A stretch of DNA of 64,000 bases, from contig CM046304.1 of assembly GCA_025267735.1 (NCBI GenBank), forward strand, positions 10,850,001 through 10,914,000. Reading direction: 5' to 3'. Positions 35,218 to 47,330 of this stretch are shown here, in pieces. The DNA comes from Mactra quadrangularis. Taxonomy: Eukaryota; Mollusca; Bivalvia; Venerida; Mactridae. Made by a program: the position numbers and the translations under genes. Under the pieces are notes generated by a model that saw only the letters and a list, made by a program, of their open reading frames with translations, made no database searches and was not told the DNA's origin. Every line of letters starts with the position of its first letter. The first letter of the stretch is position 1.

Positions 35218-35445
35218 ACATGTAGGGATCGAGAGGTCCCGGGTTCGATCCCCACTAGGGGCACTGCTAATTTCCTTGAGCAAGAAATTAACCTACAATT
35301 GTTCCACTCCACCCAGGTGTAAATGGGTACTGTGAGGGATCGCCTGCCTAAGGGTGATTTCAGTGATCAGGAGTTATTGTACAAGATGGTAAAGTCGGCT
35401 GAACATGTAGATGGAAGCAGACTTTAAACTGCACTTTAACTTTTT
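35218..35445 (+). mobile_element. tRNA-like SINE, second type, 5'-truncated
   Basis: Starts in a tRNA head with B box GGTTCGATCCC and closing stem CACTAGGGGCA. The body is 'ccttgagcaagaaattaacc' and 'cccaggtgtaaatgggtact', phrases found in several animal SINE families with a conserved central domain. It ends against a LINE tail in the opposite orientation. The family name is not established. Confidence 0.65.
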
Positions 35446-35870
35446 TAACTATAGCACTTTTTTCATATATGAGTACGCTCAAAAGTGCTTTACATAAAAT
35501 AATATACAATAAAACATGAAAAATTCTGATAAAATGACAAGCAATATATAAAACAACATAAAATACATTACTAATAAAGTGATCTGAAGAGTATTACTAA
35601 AATGCACTACAGAAATAACATAAAATACTGGTACATATCAACAGTCATTTATCACTGGCTATATATTTGTAAAAATAGATGAGTCTTAAAGATTTTTTAA
35701 AAGATGCAAGCGTGGCAGCTGCTCTAATTCCAGCCGGAAGTGAATTCCACAATTTAGGAGCAACAGTCATAAAACTACGATCACCATACTTAACAGAACG
35801 ACTTCTTGGGGGTACAAGTGTAATACCATTTAATTAGGATCGAAGTTCTCGCTGATATGGTAACATTTTT
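35446..35870 (-). pseudogene. L2/CR1-like LINE C-terminal remnant
   Basis: Minus-strand translation gives [20 protein letters not shown] and then FKKSLR, the usual C-terminal end of L2/CR1-type RT proteins (compare [12 protein letters not shown] in the large LINE). The upstream part is interrupted and has lost frame. The 3' end has a TAAAGCACTTTTGAG...AAAGTGCTATA structure resembling the tail of the LINE at 27080-32338, so the two families are related but distinct. Confidence 0.8.
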
Positions 35871-36884
35871 CAGTATCAAGGTCGAAATTTAGGACGTGGT
35901 AAGGAAGCAATGAAGGTTCTTTTGTCGGACTGAATTGCTATCCATATAATCCACATGTTTTTTTTTTCTAATTTCAATTCACTCCTTTGTAATTTACAAC
36001 ATCAAGTAATTAACATTTGAAACTTGATATAGCTCCGCACAAACAATTAGTTTCATTGAAAAGCAGCATCATTAAAACTTTTCATACATATAATTAAAGA
36101 GTATCTCAGTTTTTTGTCCCTTATTATCTTAGATATAGTTGTATTCCTCCGGAGGAACATTAATTTTATCTTAAAGCATGACTTTCTGTTGTGTTCAGTA
36201 GCATGAAATAAGACTGAACGCGAGAAAAGCAGTAAAACTGCTGTGAACTTACAATAGTTAATGGTTAAAAGATTCAAGATTATAAACTACTCAAATAGGT
36301 ACGGTTTCATAAACGGAACAGTTTTTAGTAATTTAGCATATGACTTTCATAAAGTTTATGTCTTCACTAAAATTGATCTTGATAGCGTTTGTGACGTTAA
36401 ACAAGTTAGTCGAGTAAGATGCGTACTGCAAAATATCACAGGGTGATAAAAATGCAGAATAATCAAACTTTACTGCTTGCAGATTCATTTGTTTAGAAAA
36501 TGGTCTGAAATTATCAGCGGAAAACGCACACGTTATTAAATACTTGTAAACAACACAACATGAGCCGTTTCACATTTCATTGTCTGCGGCGAAGTACGCC
36601 TTCATATTTATGCATATAAATGATAATGGACAACAATAATAGAACAATACAAAACTATAGACATATGATATACGTGCATAATGACAGAGCATGGCTATCT
36701 GCACAAATTACAAAGTATTTGTGTAACGTTACACTATCTGTGGCGAAGTGTCTCAAAAACAAATGTATTCACACAATAACATGGAGGATGCTCACTTCAC
36801 ACTCGTATATCAAACACAATGTCTAATGACCCTTTGGCATACGCTAGACTCTTTTTACACTCAATTAGAACCTTTTCACGCGTA
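35871..36884. other. No gene seen
   Basis: AT-rich DNA. Small ORFs on both strands are not convincing. Confidence 0.45.
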
Positions 36885-36975
36885 TAGGTAGTTTGCGTTA
36901 AACCTGGACCCTAAAAACATGAAATATCTCAATAACTGATCGGATGGATTCAACTAAAATTTTGTATGTCATCAT
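36885..36975. mobile_element. Single end of the TAGGTCGTTTGCG TIR family
   Basis: 'TAGGTAGTTTGCGTTAAACC', 'tggaccctaaaaacatgaaa' and 'atctcaataactgatcggat' match the reverse complement of the right end of 5120-5845. No opposite end was found nearby, so this is a truncated copy. Confidence 0.7.
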
Positions 36976-37117
36976 AACTTCTCGAAACAGCGGCCTGAGG
37001 CTGAGAACATTCTAGGCCAGTCGTTCAATCTATAACCGGGTAAAAATCGGGACTAAATTTTGGGCTCATTACTTAATAAATCTTTATATGTTTTTTTCTA
37101 GGTTACAAACATGTATA

Positions 37118-37243
37118 GTTCGTTTCTTTCTCAATTGTCAAAACAATAATTTCACGGTAAGTTCATGTTCTTTGTGATTATTGTGATAGTGTGTATTCAA
37201 TAACCGTGAAATTATCAAACTTTGACAGTTGAGAAAAATGGAC
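37118..37243. mobile_element. MITE related to 15497-15741
   Basis: A 126-bp hairpin-like element: left GTTCGTTTCTTTCTCAATTG, right (reverse complement) GTCCATTTTTCTCAACTGTC. Both arms include the family words TCAA[TC]TGTCAAA and AATTTCACGGT. Flanked by TA (37116-37117, 37244-37245). Confidence 0.8.
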
Positions 37244-37258
37244 TATAATCCTGAACAG

Positions 37259-37624
37259 TAGGGCTGCAACGATTCACCAAACAATCGATTCCTTGCTATT
37301 CGATTTTTTATTCGATTCATCGACTAGGATACATTTATTTGAGCTTTAACTAACTAATATTGTTAGAATAAAGTTGTTATTAAAACTTTCAACAACAATT
37401 TAGAACAAGATCAATGGAGCAAATATTTTTATGCTGATTTATTTAACACTAGTTTATCATTGTAACTAATGGTCTTAAAAGAGACTATGTTTTGGATTTT
37501 ATCACCATAACTTTTAAAAACACGCTAAAATGGCATAATCAAATCGGAAATCGCATGTTCCGAATTGGAATCGAATCGGCGCCTTTGCAATTGAGTTTAG
37601 ATGAATCGAATTGTTGCAGCATTA
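37259..37624. mobile_element. hAT-like MITE
   Basis: Left end TAGGGCTGCAACGATTC, right end (reverse complement) TAATGCTGCAACAATTCG. It is flanked by 8-bp direct repeats that differ at one base (CTGAACAG at 37251-37258, CCGAACAG at 37625-37632). TIRs of the T/CAGGGCTGCAACGATT type plus an 8-bp duplication are diagnostic of hAT elements. The interior is AT-rich without a transposase; subterminal 'ATCGATT/TCGATTC' words recur. Confidence 0.88.
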
Positions 37625-37908
37625 CCGAACAGTCCTTTGTAAACAAACGTTGTTGACGCAATAATCTACTTTTCAACCCCGAGCATATTCAGTGCCTTCA
37701 GCGCTTTGATTTTACTGATGCGCATTGCAGCGAGTATAGTGTTTTGTAAGCCAATAAAGAGCGCAAGTAAATCACTGCAAATCCTCTGATTATTGAGTTT
37801 GCTATTTGCACCTGTGATTACTAAGATAATGATTGCTTTATAGTTCAATATAAATACATGTATATACGAACTAGTTTGAAATTTGATTGATCAGATCGTC
37901 ACGTCATT

Positions 37909-38790
37909 AAACTATGTATAGTGCGACAATATTAACCTGAGCTTAAACTACCTTATCATAATAATTACACACTTTACTTAGAGCCCGTAGCCTGACGATT
38001 TCGCTACGAATCGCTATGAAAAAGCGCTTTCTTGTAGCTATTCTTCATTAGGAAACGGCTTGCTATTTACGTCACAAACCAAGATGGCGGCCTGTGCTGA
38101 TGTACAGAAAGCGCCTATTGCATTTGCATGTTTAGGGCGATTTTCAAACCAAGTAAGTTTTTAAAAAGTATAAAATCATTGCAAAAACACATGCTTATAT
38201 GAACAATTACAAATATCAATTAATTTCAATTCATCTATAGTCAGCCAAACATTAAACGTAAATTGTCGGCAAACAGGAAGTCACATTACTGTGGAGGCAG
38301 CCATTTTGATTCGTAACAGCGCTTTCGGGTAGCGAAGATTTTTTACGCTAGCTTTCGCTACGTAGCGAAATGAAGCGATATCTTGTAGCAAGGCTTTTCC
38401 TATGATTTTGTTTTGTAGCGATACATAGCGATATGCTTAGGCAACGGACCCTTACATTTAACCGTGAGTTTCTGTATGAGTGTATACGGCTATACAAGTG
38501 TTAATTACAACCTACAAGTGACTATAAAACAATTTTGTTAACATGGCATGTTACTGTTCTTTTAATTTTGGACACATTAGTTTTTGGGGAAAACACGTAA
38601 ATTTGCAATACTGTCGCACAGTTTTAAAGTATTCATTCTTATGAAAACAAAATTAATTGTTCAGTACTTGCCGAAAACATCCGATAAAGCGCGATTTACA
38701 AACGAAAACAAAAAATAGACAGTAAATACTGAGCATATTCTTGCATAAAGGTCAAGCTCAGGTTAATATTGTCAGACTATACAAAACTGT
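37909..38790. mobile_element. Outer inverted-repeat element hosting another TIR element
   Basis: 'tatgtatagtgcgacaatat' with 'taacctgagctt' on the left (from about 37911) is matched in reverse at 38752-38787 ('aagctcaggttaatattgtc' with 'agactatacaaaa'). The arms are about 33 bp with few mismatches. The interior includes the independent TIR element at 37981-38451. Part of the right interior (38610-38670) is similar to 3190-3260. Confidence 0.65.
37981..38451. mobile_element. TIR element with GCTACG-rich subterminal repeats
   Basis: Left GAGCCCGTAGCCTGACGATT and right (reverse complement) GGGTCCGTTGCCTAAGCATA are imperfect inverted ends. Both sides carry repeated 'cgctacg/tagcgat' words. No coding capacity and no clear target duplication; the superfamily is undetermined. 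It sits inside the inverted repeat at 37909-38790. Confidence 0.65.
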
Positions 38791-39317
38791 AAGTAATTGT
38801 TGGGTTGTAGCATTCATACCATACAAGTAGATTAATATCCGAACACGTGTTCATTGTTAGGTCGTGTATTATATGGATAATGTAATTACTTGATGAATAG
38901 AGCAGAATAATGGCAATGTTAATAAGAAAGTTTCTAGTTATATGAGCATAGTTGTCGTATAATACGTTTCAATAATGCATGACCTACATTATATAGTGTA
39001 ATATTGTACTTTTGACAATCATTCAAAACGCACTATTACTGTCAAATAATCAACCCAGCTTAATGAATATATTATGTCATTTTTCTGTCAAGAGCATTCT
39101 GTCAATAACAATAATTCAATTATTATATCGATGTTCCATTGTAATTTAGCAGTTAGATTATTTGGTGCATTCATTGAATATACATTGCATTAGTTACTTG
39201 TAAAGAATTGATCCATGCTTATTGGTTCATAACACTATATTTTAATTAAAATTTCATGTTAGAATAAGTACAAATTTTACGTTGTGTTATTTTGATTTTT
39301 CTAAATAAAAAGTGTTT
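38791..39317. other. Upstream intron/flank of the GPCR exon
   Basis: AT-rich sequence without ORFs. If the splice acceptor at 39335 is used, this is intron. Confidence 0.5.
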
Positions 39318-39335
39318 TCTCTCTCTGTATTTCAG
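39318..39335 (+). promoter_or_regulatory. Predicted 3' splice site
   Basis: 'tctctctctgtatttcag' is a good pyrimidine tract plus CAG, 26 bases before the GPCR start codon. It implies a 5' UTR exon further upstream and that the coding exon begins at 39336. Confidence 0.7.
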
Positions 39336-39361
39336 ATTACCATTTACACTGTCTTGTTAGG

Positions 39362-40774
39362 ATGACGGATACATACAATTTGACGGTGTGTGTTGACTTA
39401 ATAAACTCTTCAAATTGTGATCATACAACATATACACAGTCACCGCCAGGTCACAAACAACAGATATGGAGAGCAGATGTTATTCAACGAGTTGTTTCCA
39501 TAGTGATTATAATGGTTTTAACGTTGATCGGAAATGCGGCTATTATTCTGGTATTGACTTGTAGTAAATACCGGAAAAGAAATAATAGAGTAAACATATT
39601 TATCATTAACCTAGCATTTGGTGATTTAACTGTTTGTTTCGTTACCATGACAACTGAAATTATGTTTGTGGCTTTTGGAGATTGGATCTTAGGTAATGTT
39701 ATGTGTAAATTATTAACGTATATACAAGTGGTCACTTTGTCTAGTACAACATTTATATTAACAGGAATGGGATTTGATCGTTATATGGCTATATGTCGTC
39801 CATTACAATTTACTTCATCAAGATCACGTGCTCGAAAAATGATTATAATATCCTGGTGCCTCTCATTTATTGTATCCATTCCTCAATTATTCATATTTGT
39901 ACAAACGGTGGACGATCACCATGACGACGGTACACCTATATATGGATGTCACAGCCGAGGTTATACAGCTCAATGGCAACGTAAAGTCTACATCACGTTC
40001 ATGACATTCTATATTCTTATAATTCCCAGTATCATCTTATCTTTTTGTTACATAAATGTAGCCAGAGTGGTATGGAACCAAGGAAAAGCAGATACATATT
40101 TAGGAAACAACAACGCATCAATGAGAAAATTTATTGTCAATAAGGGAATCATATCGCTTGCTAAAATGAAGACAGTAAAAATGACATTCTGTATCATTTT
40201 AACATTCATTGCATGTTGGACACCTTATTTTGTTACAACGTTATGCCACGTATACAGCAATGGCACGGTATTTATACCAAACTCTGTTGCGGCGTTTGCT
40301 GAAACTGTGGCTCTACTCCAAAGTGCTGTAAATCCTGTCCTTTACGGAATTTTCAATATCAAAATATTTAAAGGGTTGACTGAAGTGTTTTGTCCACATA
40401 GACTCACAAGTAAACGTCAAAATAGTTACGCTAGATATCACAACGTTAATGGATTTTATATGTCCGGTACTGAAGAACGGAACCAGGTACAGTTGACATC
40501 ACAAACAAAACGATTAGCGTTAAGATGTCAGGATAAAATGTCACAATCCGCAACATCGAGTAGTGCTGGATCCAAGGACAATTTAAATAGCTCAACTGGA
40601 CGAGGTATAAATGGCTGTATCATAGCAGAGTCTAATGTAAATGGATTTAAATTACGAGTAAGATTTACGTCAAAAGAACCAATACACGTACATGATCGAC
40701 AAGGTCATTGTTTATATCCTGCTCATGGTGGACGTATGATGGAATGTGACAAACAGATAGAATGTACTGTCTAA
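39362..40774 (+). CDS. Neuropeptide GPCR (NPSR/CCAP/vasopressin-receptor-like)
   Basis: 470-residue class A receptor in a single coding exon. The extracellular N-terminus (1-40) has N-glycosylation sites at N6 and N15. Seven helices are visible with class A anchors: N58 (TM1), D88 (TM2), C115 (disulfide with C196), DRY 139-141, W165, P222, CWTP 285-288 and NPVLY 324-328. The ISLAKMKTVKMTF stretch (264-276) before TM6 resembles neuropeptide S and CCAP receptors and the wider vasopressin/GnRH-receptor group; the ligand cannot be told from sequence. The C-tail (about 345-470) is long, Ser/Thr-rich and lacks an obvious PDZ ligand. ATG at 39362 is the first in frame after the splice acceptor. It acts at the plasma membrane, presumably G-protein coupled. 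It is intact and the only clear host gene here. Confidence 0.95.
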   Translation: MTDTYNLTVCVDLINSSNCDHTTYTQSPPGHKQQIWRADVIQRVVSIVIIMVLTLIGNAAIILVLTCSKYRKRNNRVNIFIINLAFGDLTVCFVTMTTEIMFVAFGDWILGNVMCKLLTYIQVVTLSSTTFILTGMGFDRYMAICRPLQFTSSRSRARKMIIISWCLSFIVSIPQLFIFVQTVDDHHDDGTPIYGCHSRGYTAQWQRKVYITFMTFYILIIPSIILSFCYINVARVVWNQGKADTYLGNNNASMRKFIVNKGIISLAKMKTVKMTFCIILTFIACWTPYFVTTLCHVYSNGTVFIPNSVAAFAETVALLQSAVNPVLYGIFNIKIFKGLTEVFCPHRLTSKRQNSYARYHNVNGFYMSGTEERNQVQLTSQTKRLALRCQDKMSQSATSSSAGSKDNLNSSTGRGINGCIIAESNVNGFKLRVRFTSKEPIHVHDRQGHCLYPAHGGRMMECDKQIECTV

Positions 40775-41894
40775 ACAAGCATACTAAACCTATATACTGC
40801 CCCCAAGAGTTCCTTCACACATTCACAATTTACATTGAACTAAATTATTTCAAAAAGACGTAAAAGCAATTTATTCTTAAATTTGCTTTTTCTAGTCAGT
40901 ATATCTATCCTATGAATATGAAATGATAAAAAATATCTCAAACTTGATATGTGTCCATTGAGATACATTTGTAACGTAATTGGGTTACTATATTAACATA
41001 TACCTTTGATGGTTGATTAGTTATATCATTACAAGTTTATTAGTTATATCATTATAAGTTTATATTGATTGTTCTGTACACGTATGTACTTTCATGATTT
41101 CATCAGCCACACATGCATGTTTTGGGAAAAGACCATTTAAGTACATCTTATTGCATAGTTTGTAAGTGTCCCGGAAATATACCGGCGATGGTATACATGA
41201 AATCTCAAGTTGTTCGTGCAACTACCTTGCCAACTATATTTGTTGAGCGCACGATCTAGAATGACAGTCTAGTACAAGTTGAAGATGCTCGTGATAAGTT
41301 AAGTTGTTTACAACATGAAATACTACTTTAGCTCATCACGAGTTCCCAAAGACTGCGCAATATTAACATGTTTTAGCTAGAGTTTGGTGATCTTCCACTC
41401 TGGAACAAAGAGTTTCCCATGGTCATCTGAGTGCATAGTACATCATATGATGTATTGCACCAGCCACACGTGATAGTTGCCTCAGCATTTCTAAGTGGCA
41501 ATCGTGTATAGCTGTAACTAATCATAGTTTTTCCCAGGGCATGTTGGCCTTTCAGTTTCTTATAAATACCCATGCATGCTCATTTATCATCAGACTATTA
41601 CGATCAAGTCTCATACGAACCTGGGTAAAATAAATGTACTAAACTATACGTGTTTGTCTAACTTCTAACCACGTTACACATTGATCATAGTTTTGGAGGC
41701 TGATAGATAACATAAGCTGCAACTAAAAAGTAAAATGTATTTCATTTGCATTGCATGAATAATGAATGAAATAAACAAATATATAATAATTCTTCAAAAT
41801 TGAAATTAGAAAATGTAGCAATCTATTCATTGTACTGTGAAGAAACTTTTAGAGGGCAGTGTAAGTGTTTCTAGTCGTATTTTATGTTGAACTT
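40775..41894. other. GPCR 3' flank / probable 3' UTR
   Basis: AT-rich, no ORF of interest. An AATAAA occurs near 41629 and another near 41769, either of which could serve polyadenylation; neither is supported by more than the hexamer. Confidence 0.4.
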
Positions 41895-41987
41895 TGGAGA
41901 GCAGATGTTATTCAACGAGTTGTTTCTACAGTTATTACATGTTCTAAATTCAAACGTTCTTGTCACAGTAATCATCGGCTAGTTTGA
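41895..41987 (+). pseudogene. Broken copy of the GPCR N-terminus/TM1 boundary
   Basis: Thirty codons before a TGA start WRADVIQRVVSTVI, matching GPCR residues 36-49 (WRADVIQRVVSIVI) with 31 identical bases in a row. They continue TCSKFKR, matching residues 66-72 (TCSKYRK). The 16 residues between, most of TM1, are missing. The copy then diverges and ends. It is 2.4 kb downstream of the parent segment in the same orientation, so it is a remnant of a tandem duplicate, not a functional receptor. Confidence 0.85.
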
Positions 41988-42189
41988 CGGGTCATATTCT
42001 TGGAAATATTTAGAGTTTGTTTTGCCTAAACTCATCGGTAATATGGAACAATATTAAATGTATAATACTGTATATATTCATGTCGTTGTTAAAAAAGACT
42101 GTGTTCATTTGTTTTTGTGCCTCGTACAGTAAATTTACATAATTCCTATTTAGTAGTATTTTTGTATTTCATAATTGTATAAACATTAC

Positions 42190-42488
42190 ATATTTTTATT
42201 TTATTTATTTATTGGAGTTAACGCCGTGTCAACACAATTTAAGTCATTTTACGGCGTCCAGCGCACCTAACCTAGCTTTCCTGGATCATTGTCTATAACC
42301 AGTACTCACCTACCCTTCCACAAGGCCGGAAACGTCTCCAAATTATCTAATCAATGGAGGAAAATCGACATTATTGTCAAATTTTCATGGAAGGGTAAAA
42401 CCTCCCCGGGTGGAATTCGAACCCGCACCCCCTCGGGCACGTGATTCAAAATCCCGGCGCGCTACCAACTGCGCTATCGACCCGGGTT
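42190..42488 (-). mobile_element. tRNA-derived SINE, third type, full length
   Basis: Minus-strand head with A box GATAGCGCAGTTGGTAGCGC and B box GGTTCGAATTCC. The body contains 'gattttcctccattgattag' and 'ggaagggtaggtgagtactg', and the tail is GACACGGCGTTAACTCCAAT plus (AAAT)n. The GGCGTTAA tail word resembles the first SINE family, but head and body differ. A 5' fragment of the same type is at 60084-60190. Confidence 0.88.
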
Positions 42489-45400
42489 ATATAAACATTA
42501 CAAATCAATGTAACAATTTACCGGTAGATCAACTAATCCCAGTATTGAATTTCATAGGACCGTAAATTCACTGTTAAAATGAGTCATATACCGAAATATT
42601 CGAGAAAGTTTGAACTTTGTCACAAAGTCGGTACAATTAAAAAAGCACATCTGTCCTGGAAAATGGCGGCCATTCGGTTTCTATGATGCATATATAATAA
42701 TTTCGTAAAGTATAATAAATTTATTGAAAAAAAAGCGTTAATGAAACCAGTCAAAATTTTGTACATGAAAGCACTTTTAAATATAGTAGTTTAGATTTGG
42801 TTCAAGGTCATTTAATTTAATGACAAGTAAAATGATCAAATATCAAGTTTACTGAAAAATCACCATGTCGCCTCATAACTTTTTCTGTTTATTCATAACA
42901 AATTGACATGGGATCCCTCATATATTTTGCAAGTGTCGTGTGGCTATAATTGCTTGTCATGTAAACACTCACTATGGTGTCCAATATAGCTGCCATTGGT
43001 CTACATTTTAACTTTTTAATCAAGTTTTGAGTTTCAAATTTATTGTTGAGAATTTGCAGAAACAACCTGATATAAGGGCTTGGATAAAGCGTTATGTCAA
43101 TTATAAGAACAAATTTATGATCAAATGTCAAAAATACTACAAAGATCTCAAAATTACTCTTTTTTTCTTGTATTATTTTTAAAAATGGTTGCCATGGAGA
43201 TAGTCAAGATGGCGTCCTATATGGCAGCAAACTTAACATTTATAAAGTTAACAGATCAGTTAACCATACGATATACATGTCCAACTTTTAGGCCCATGCA
43301 TAATCCCAAGTCGATATTCGATTTTCAATAGAAAAGTATAGGGGAAAATTCTTTGAACGGTCATAACTTTTTATTTTTAAAGATATCAATTTTGTGCAAA
43401 TGATGCAAAAAAGTTTAAACTGTCTTCTTTCATTTGATTGTTTTTATTTTTTTGTAAAATTGTTAAGTTTTGGTCCCTTTTAATGTTTTATTTGATTACT
43501 CACGTTACTATAAACAAAGAAGGGAAATAAATACTCATGCTGATATAAGTTGAAAAATAAAGCCTTTCTGGTTCTTTGATCAAATTTGTGCAAATGACAT
43601 GAAAAAGCCGTATGTTTCTAGTTTTCGGAGCACTTTTTAAATTTAAAATATCTTTTTTAAATTTAAAATATCTTAATGAAGTTTTGGTCCCATTTGCACT
43701 TTTTCCCAAAAGTTTTGCATTTATAAATTATTTTTTTCCTTTAATTTATAGTGTGCGCTATCGGATTTATGGAACCCTGGTGTGATTGTATAATACACTG
43801 TGCATAGCAAGGTACAGCGGGTACACTTTTATGACAGGATTACCTTCCTGTCTCTGTTTTATTGATAACTATTTGTATAATATATACATGTAGTTGTATC
43901 TGTTAAATGATGTTGTGATAAAGGTTCTGAAATAATTATAATGAACGTGTTAAAATTCTAGGCAGGTTAGAAAATACATACATGTAATTTATCTATTTAT
44001 TCAAAGAATTATTGTTCGGGAAGATTTACTCGACTATAAGTATTATTGAAAACAGTGTCATAAACATATTACTTTATTCTAACGGCATAAGGGTTACTGA
44101 AATACATCACTTGTTTTTAGATTACATATACAATTATATTAATTAAAACGTTAATACATTGAAAACGTTTTACTTACTAGTTTACAAATAATTGTAGAAC
44201 TATTGTATTAAAAGGTGAAATATTAAAATAAATAATACAGTTATACAAATAAATGCATGGGCATTTTAGTCCAAGTAAAATAAAGCGGCAGACGAAACAA
44301 AAGAATAGATATTGGCGGCTTAACGATAACGATGAAGTTTGAATATTGTTTCAAAACTATTCATTTGATAAAGCTTTTATAACAATAAATATAAGGCATA
44401 TCTAACTTAACGGATAGGCAATTAATAAATGCAAATGGTAGATTAGTACATAATTCTCATTTCTAACATAATTTGACCGTCAAAAATTATTTCAATCATC
44501 ATTCTTGTTTAATCTGACTGTATTGTATACAAAATGTCACCTGTAAAAGTTGTGAAACATTTATCTGTTAATTTACTCTTGTTGCACAATGGACAATATA
44601 AAACATTTGTTTACAACGGATTTAATTAATCCCCTAATATGACTTGAAATCCAGACCTAGGATCCTTATTTTATCTCATCGATCACAGCATGGGGTCACG
44701 GCTTGTAGATTATATCATCGCAAAACAGACGTATCTACAATCAGAGCTATATGGCTGTATCATTAAGCGAAATATCTTGATGGGTCTAAAAGTTGGGTAT
44801 ATTTATAAACATTTCAAGTTCATGTAACAAACCTACAAAAATTAATCTAGTTTTGTTGACATTTACTTAGTATAAACGCCAAAAGCTTTTCTTGAACTTA
44901 GATGTCAACACAATTACAATACTTTTTTATTCCTTAAGTACAATTAACAATTTTTAAATTATTAATTTTTATGATAACTTAAACTGTTAGGTCTTCTAAG
45001 CAGCAATTGGTGTTTTGCTAAATATAAATACATTTTCTACTCCAAGTAAGACTGCAGATGTTAATAATTCATCAATGTGAAATACTTTATTATCTGAAGT
45101 CAAGCGTATAGATCAAACCGTTGAGATGAAAATAAAAGATGAGCATAGTTTACTTACTGGATATCTTCAATTTTTCCAATAACAACAATAATGTTTTATA
45201 TAAACATTGTATATCAGGTTACCTACAGACGAGAGTAAATCAAATAGTGCAAGTAAATATTTCCTGATGAAATAAAATACATCAAAGATAAATCTAATAA
45301 ACATTATGTGATGGTGCATAATTATGTAAATAATTGAACGTAATTGAAATCAGCTTGTTTGTTCCACGTGTTACCGGTGAAATAAACTTTGTTTGAAAGA

Positions 45401-47330
45401 ACATTTTTCGCTTTAGATATATTTTAATGATTCTAAATCAACTAAATGTGCTACACAGAGCAGAATAAAATCATTATTTCACAACAGTTAAAATTGATAA
45501 TTGAAGATCTAATTCTGGCAAAAATAATTTATAACTCAACAAAGACATTTCCACTTACTCAAAATAATGAGCAATAAGGAACTTTAGTCAGTTATTTCCC
45601 CTAGTAAACTCATCACAAATAGGTCGGTCATATTAGTTGGAGTACTCGGATTTTACCCTTACTTTTCAATATCAATTTGCTAAAATTAATCTTAAATAAC
45701 ATTTTTGTAAATCATACAATTTGTTTGAAATTCAAGCTCTGTATTTTTAGGGTAAAGAACTATCTAAATTTTACCACTTCAATTGATATCTTCATTAACA
45801 AGAAAGATATTAGATGAACTATTTTGTTATCCTTACATGGGACGTAATGATAAAATCCGAAGATTTCAACTGTAAGGACCTACTTACCAATTGGATTGCT
45901 TCAGATTTTATCAGTGAAAGATAACCGACTAAAATCCCTAATTAAAATGCTTTTCTGTCAAATTTATCTCGACGTTAGGTTCATGTTTTGAGCTACACTC
46001 AATGTAGAAGAGTACTGTGTAAGTCATCTCTTGAGATATCGTCCCAATAAAACATGTTATACCTTGACGACTGTTCTGTATAACAGTTTAACTTTAGAAT
46101 ATTTCAGCTTCTGTTTGTTCGTAAATGAAAGAAGACTTTATATTTTGAAATCCGAAATTTTAACGATTTTCGGTGCTAATTGTGTTATTTCAATGCATTT
46201 TTACTCAAGGTTTTTACACATCTTTTGTGTGGTCAATAATGTTATTATTAACATTATATTGTATTATTAGTTTTTATTATCCAATCAAGGATTGTTTCTA
46301 GAAATAATTCTAGGGAAAATTTACTTTAATTGTCTATGTTTAGAAATATTTCGACATTGTCTTCAATTAAAACCGAAACTTTTCACGAGCATATACAAGT
46401 TTATTCTTACTATTCTGTTTAAAAATTGATGTCATAAAACTGAATTTAATCGAAAAATAATTGCCATTTTGTTGAAGGCGTTTTTGCTGAAATTAGATGT
46501 CAGCGAAGTAACATTTTTCTTTCGATTACATTCAGTTTTATGATTTCAATTTTAAACGCAAACTTTCTGAACGAAATTTGTCGACTGAATAACAAAATGC
46601 GTTAATATCAAGAAATATTATATAATGCCTTGCACCGAATAAATGTGTAGAGCGCAGTAATCTTGTTCAATAGGTTTTAATGCTAGCTGTCGGCCATTTT
46701 TGTCTCCGCTTCGATGCAGTGTTTCAGTGTTTTATAACGTTACAGAATAAATAATGCATAGAAATGTAAGTTAAATGGTTTTAATGTACATAAAAAGAGC
46801 ATTAAAACGGATATACACGATTGTGTTACTTCAATCAAAGCACTGGAGTGCTGGAGGAACGATGTCCTGAACTTATTTATTAAATAAAGAATATAATAAT
46901 GTCAAAATATCAAACTTGTGCAGCAATATTATCTATAAAATAAAGTATTAAGTATCAATTAATAGAATTTAACAACAGCAGTCCAAGAACAGCACTAGAC
47001 TTTTCGAGTGTTTTGCTCAAGGCAAGGTTTATCTTACTTTATCAAACAAAATAAATCAGTCAAAATAACTAATTTATATAAATTTAAAAAGGCATAACTT
47101 CTATAACATAAATCCATAGTAACGTCCCTTCAAAATTAAGTAGACGTAGCATCAATGAATAAGCATACCTATTCTCATTTAGATATCTTAACTAAGTTAA
47201 CTATACACGTTAACTAGACACTATGATTATGTCATTGCAATCAAATACCATAAAGTTTGAAAAATGCTGACACACATCTTAAACTGGTTTTATCAATTTC
47301 CGTTCAAAACTGCAAACAAGTGTTATGCCT
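42489..47330. other. No gene seen (4.8 kb)
   Basis: AT-rich intergenic DNA. It includes a 21-bp direct duplication at 43632-43673 ('cttttttaaatttaaaatat' twice). Several short ORFs are scattered without motifs. No transposon ends or exons could be supported. Confidence 0.45.
43632..43673. repeat. Two-copy 21-bp tandem repeat
   Basis: 'ttttttaaatttaaaatatc' occurs twice directly adjacent; likely slippage or a small duplication. Confidence 0.85.

Noticed and set aside
46031..46270. 79-codon ORF with hydrophobic stretches
   Set aside because: AT-rich, Phe/Ile/Leu/Tyr-dominated composition expected by chance; no splice or family evidence.
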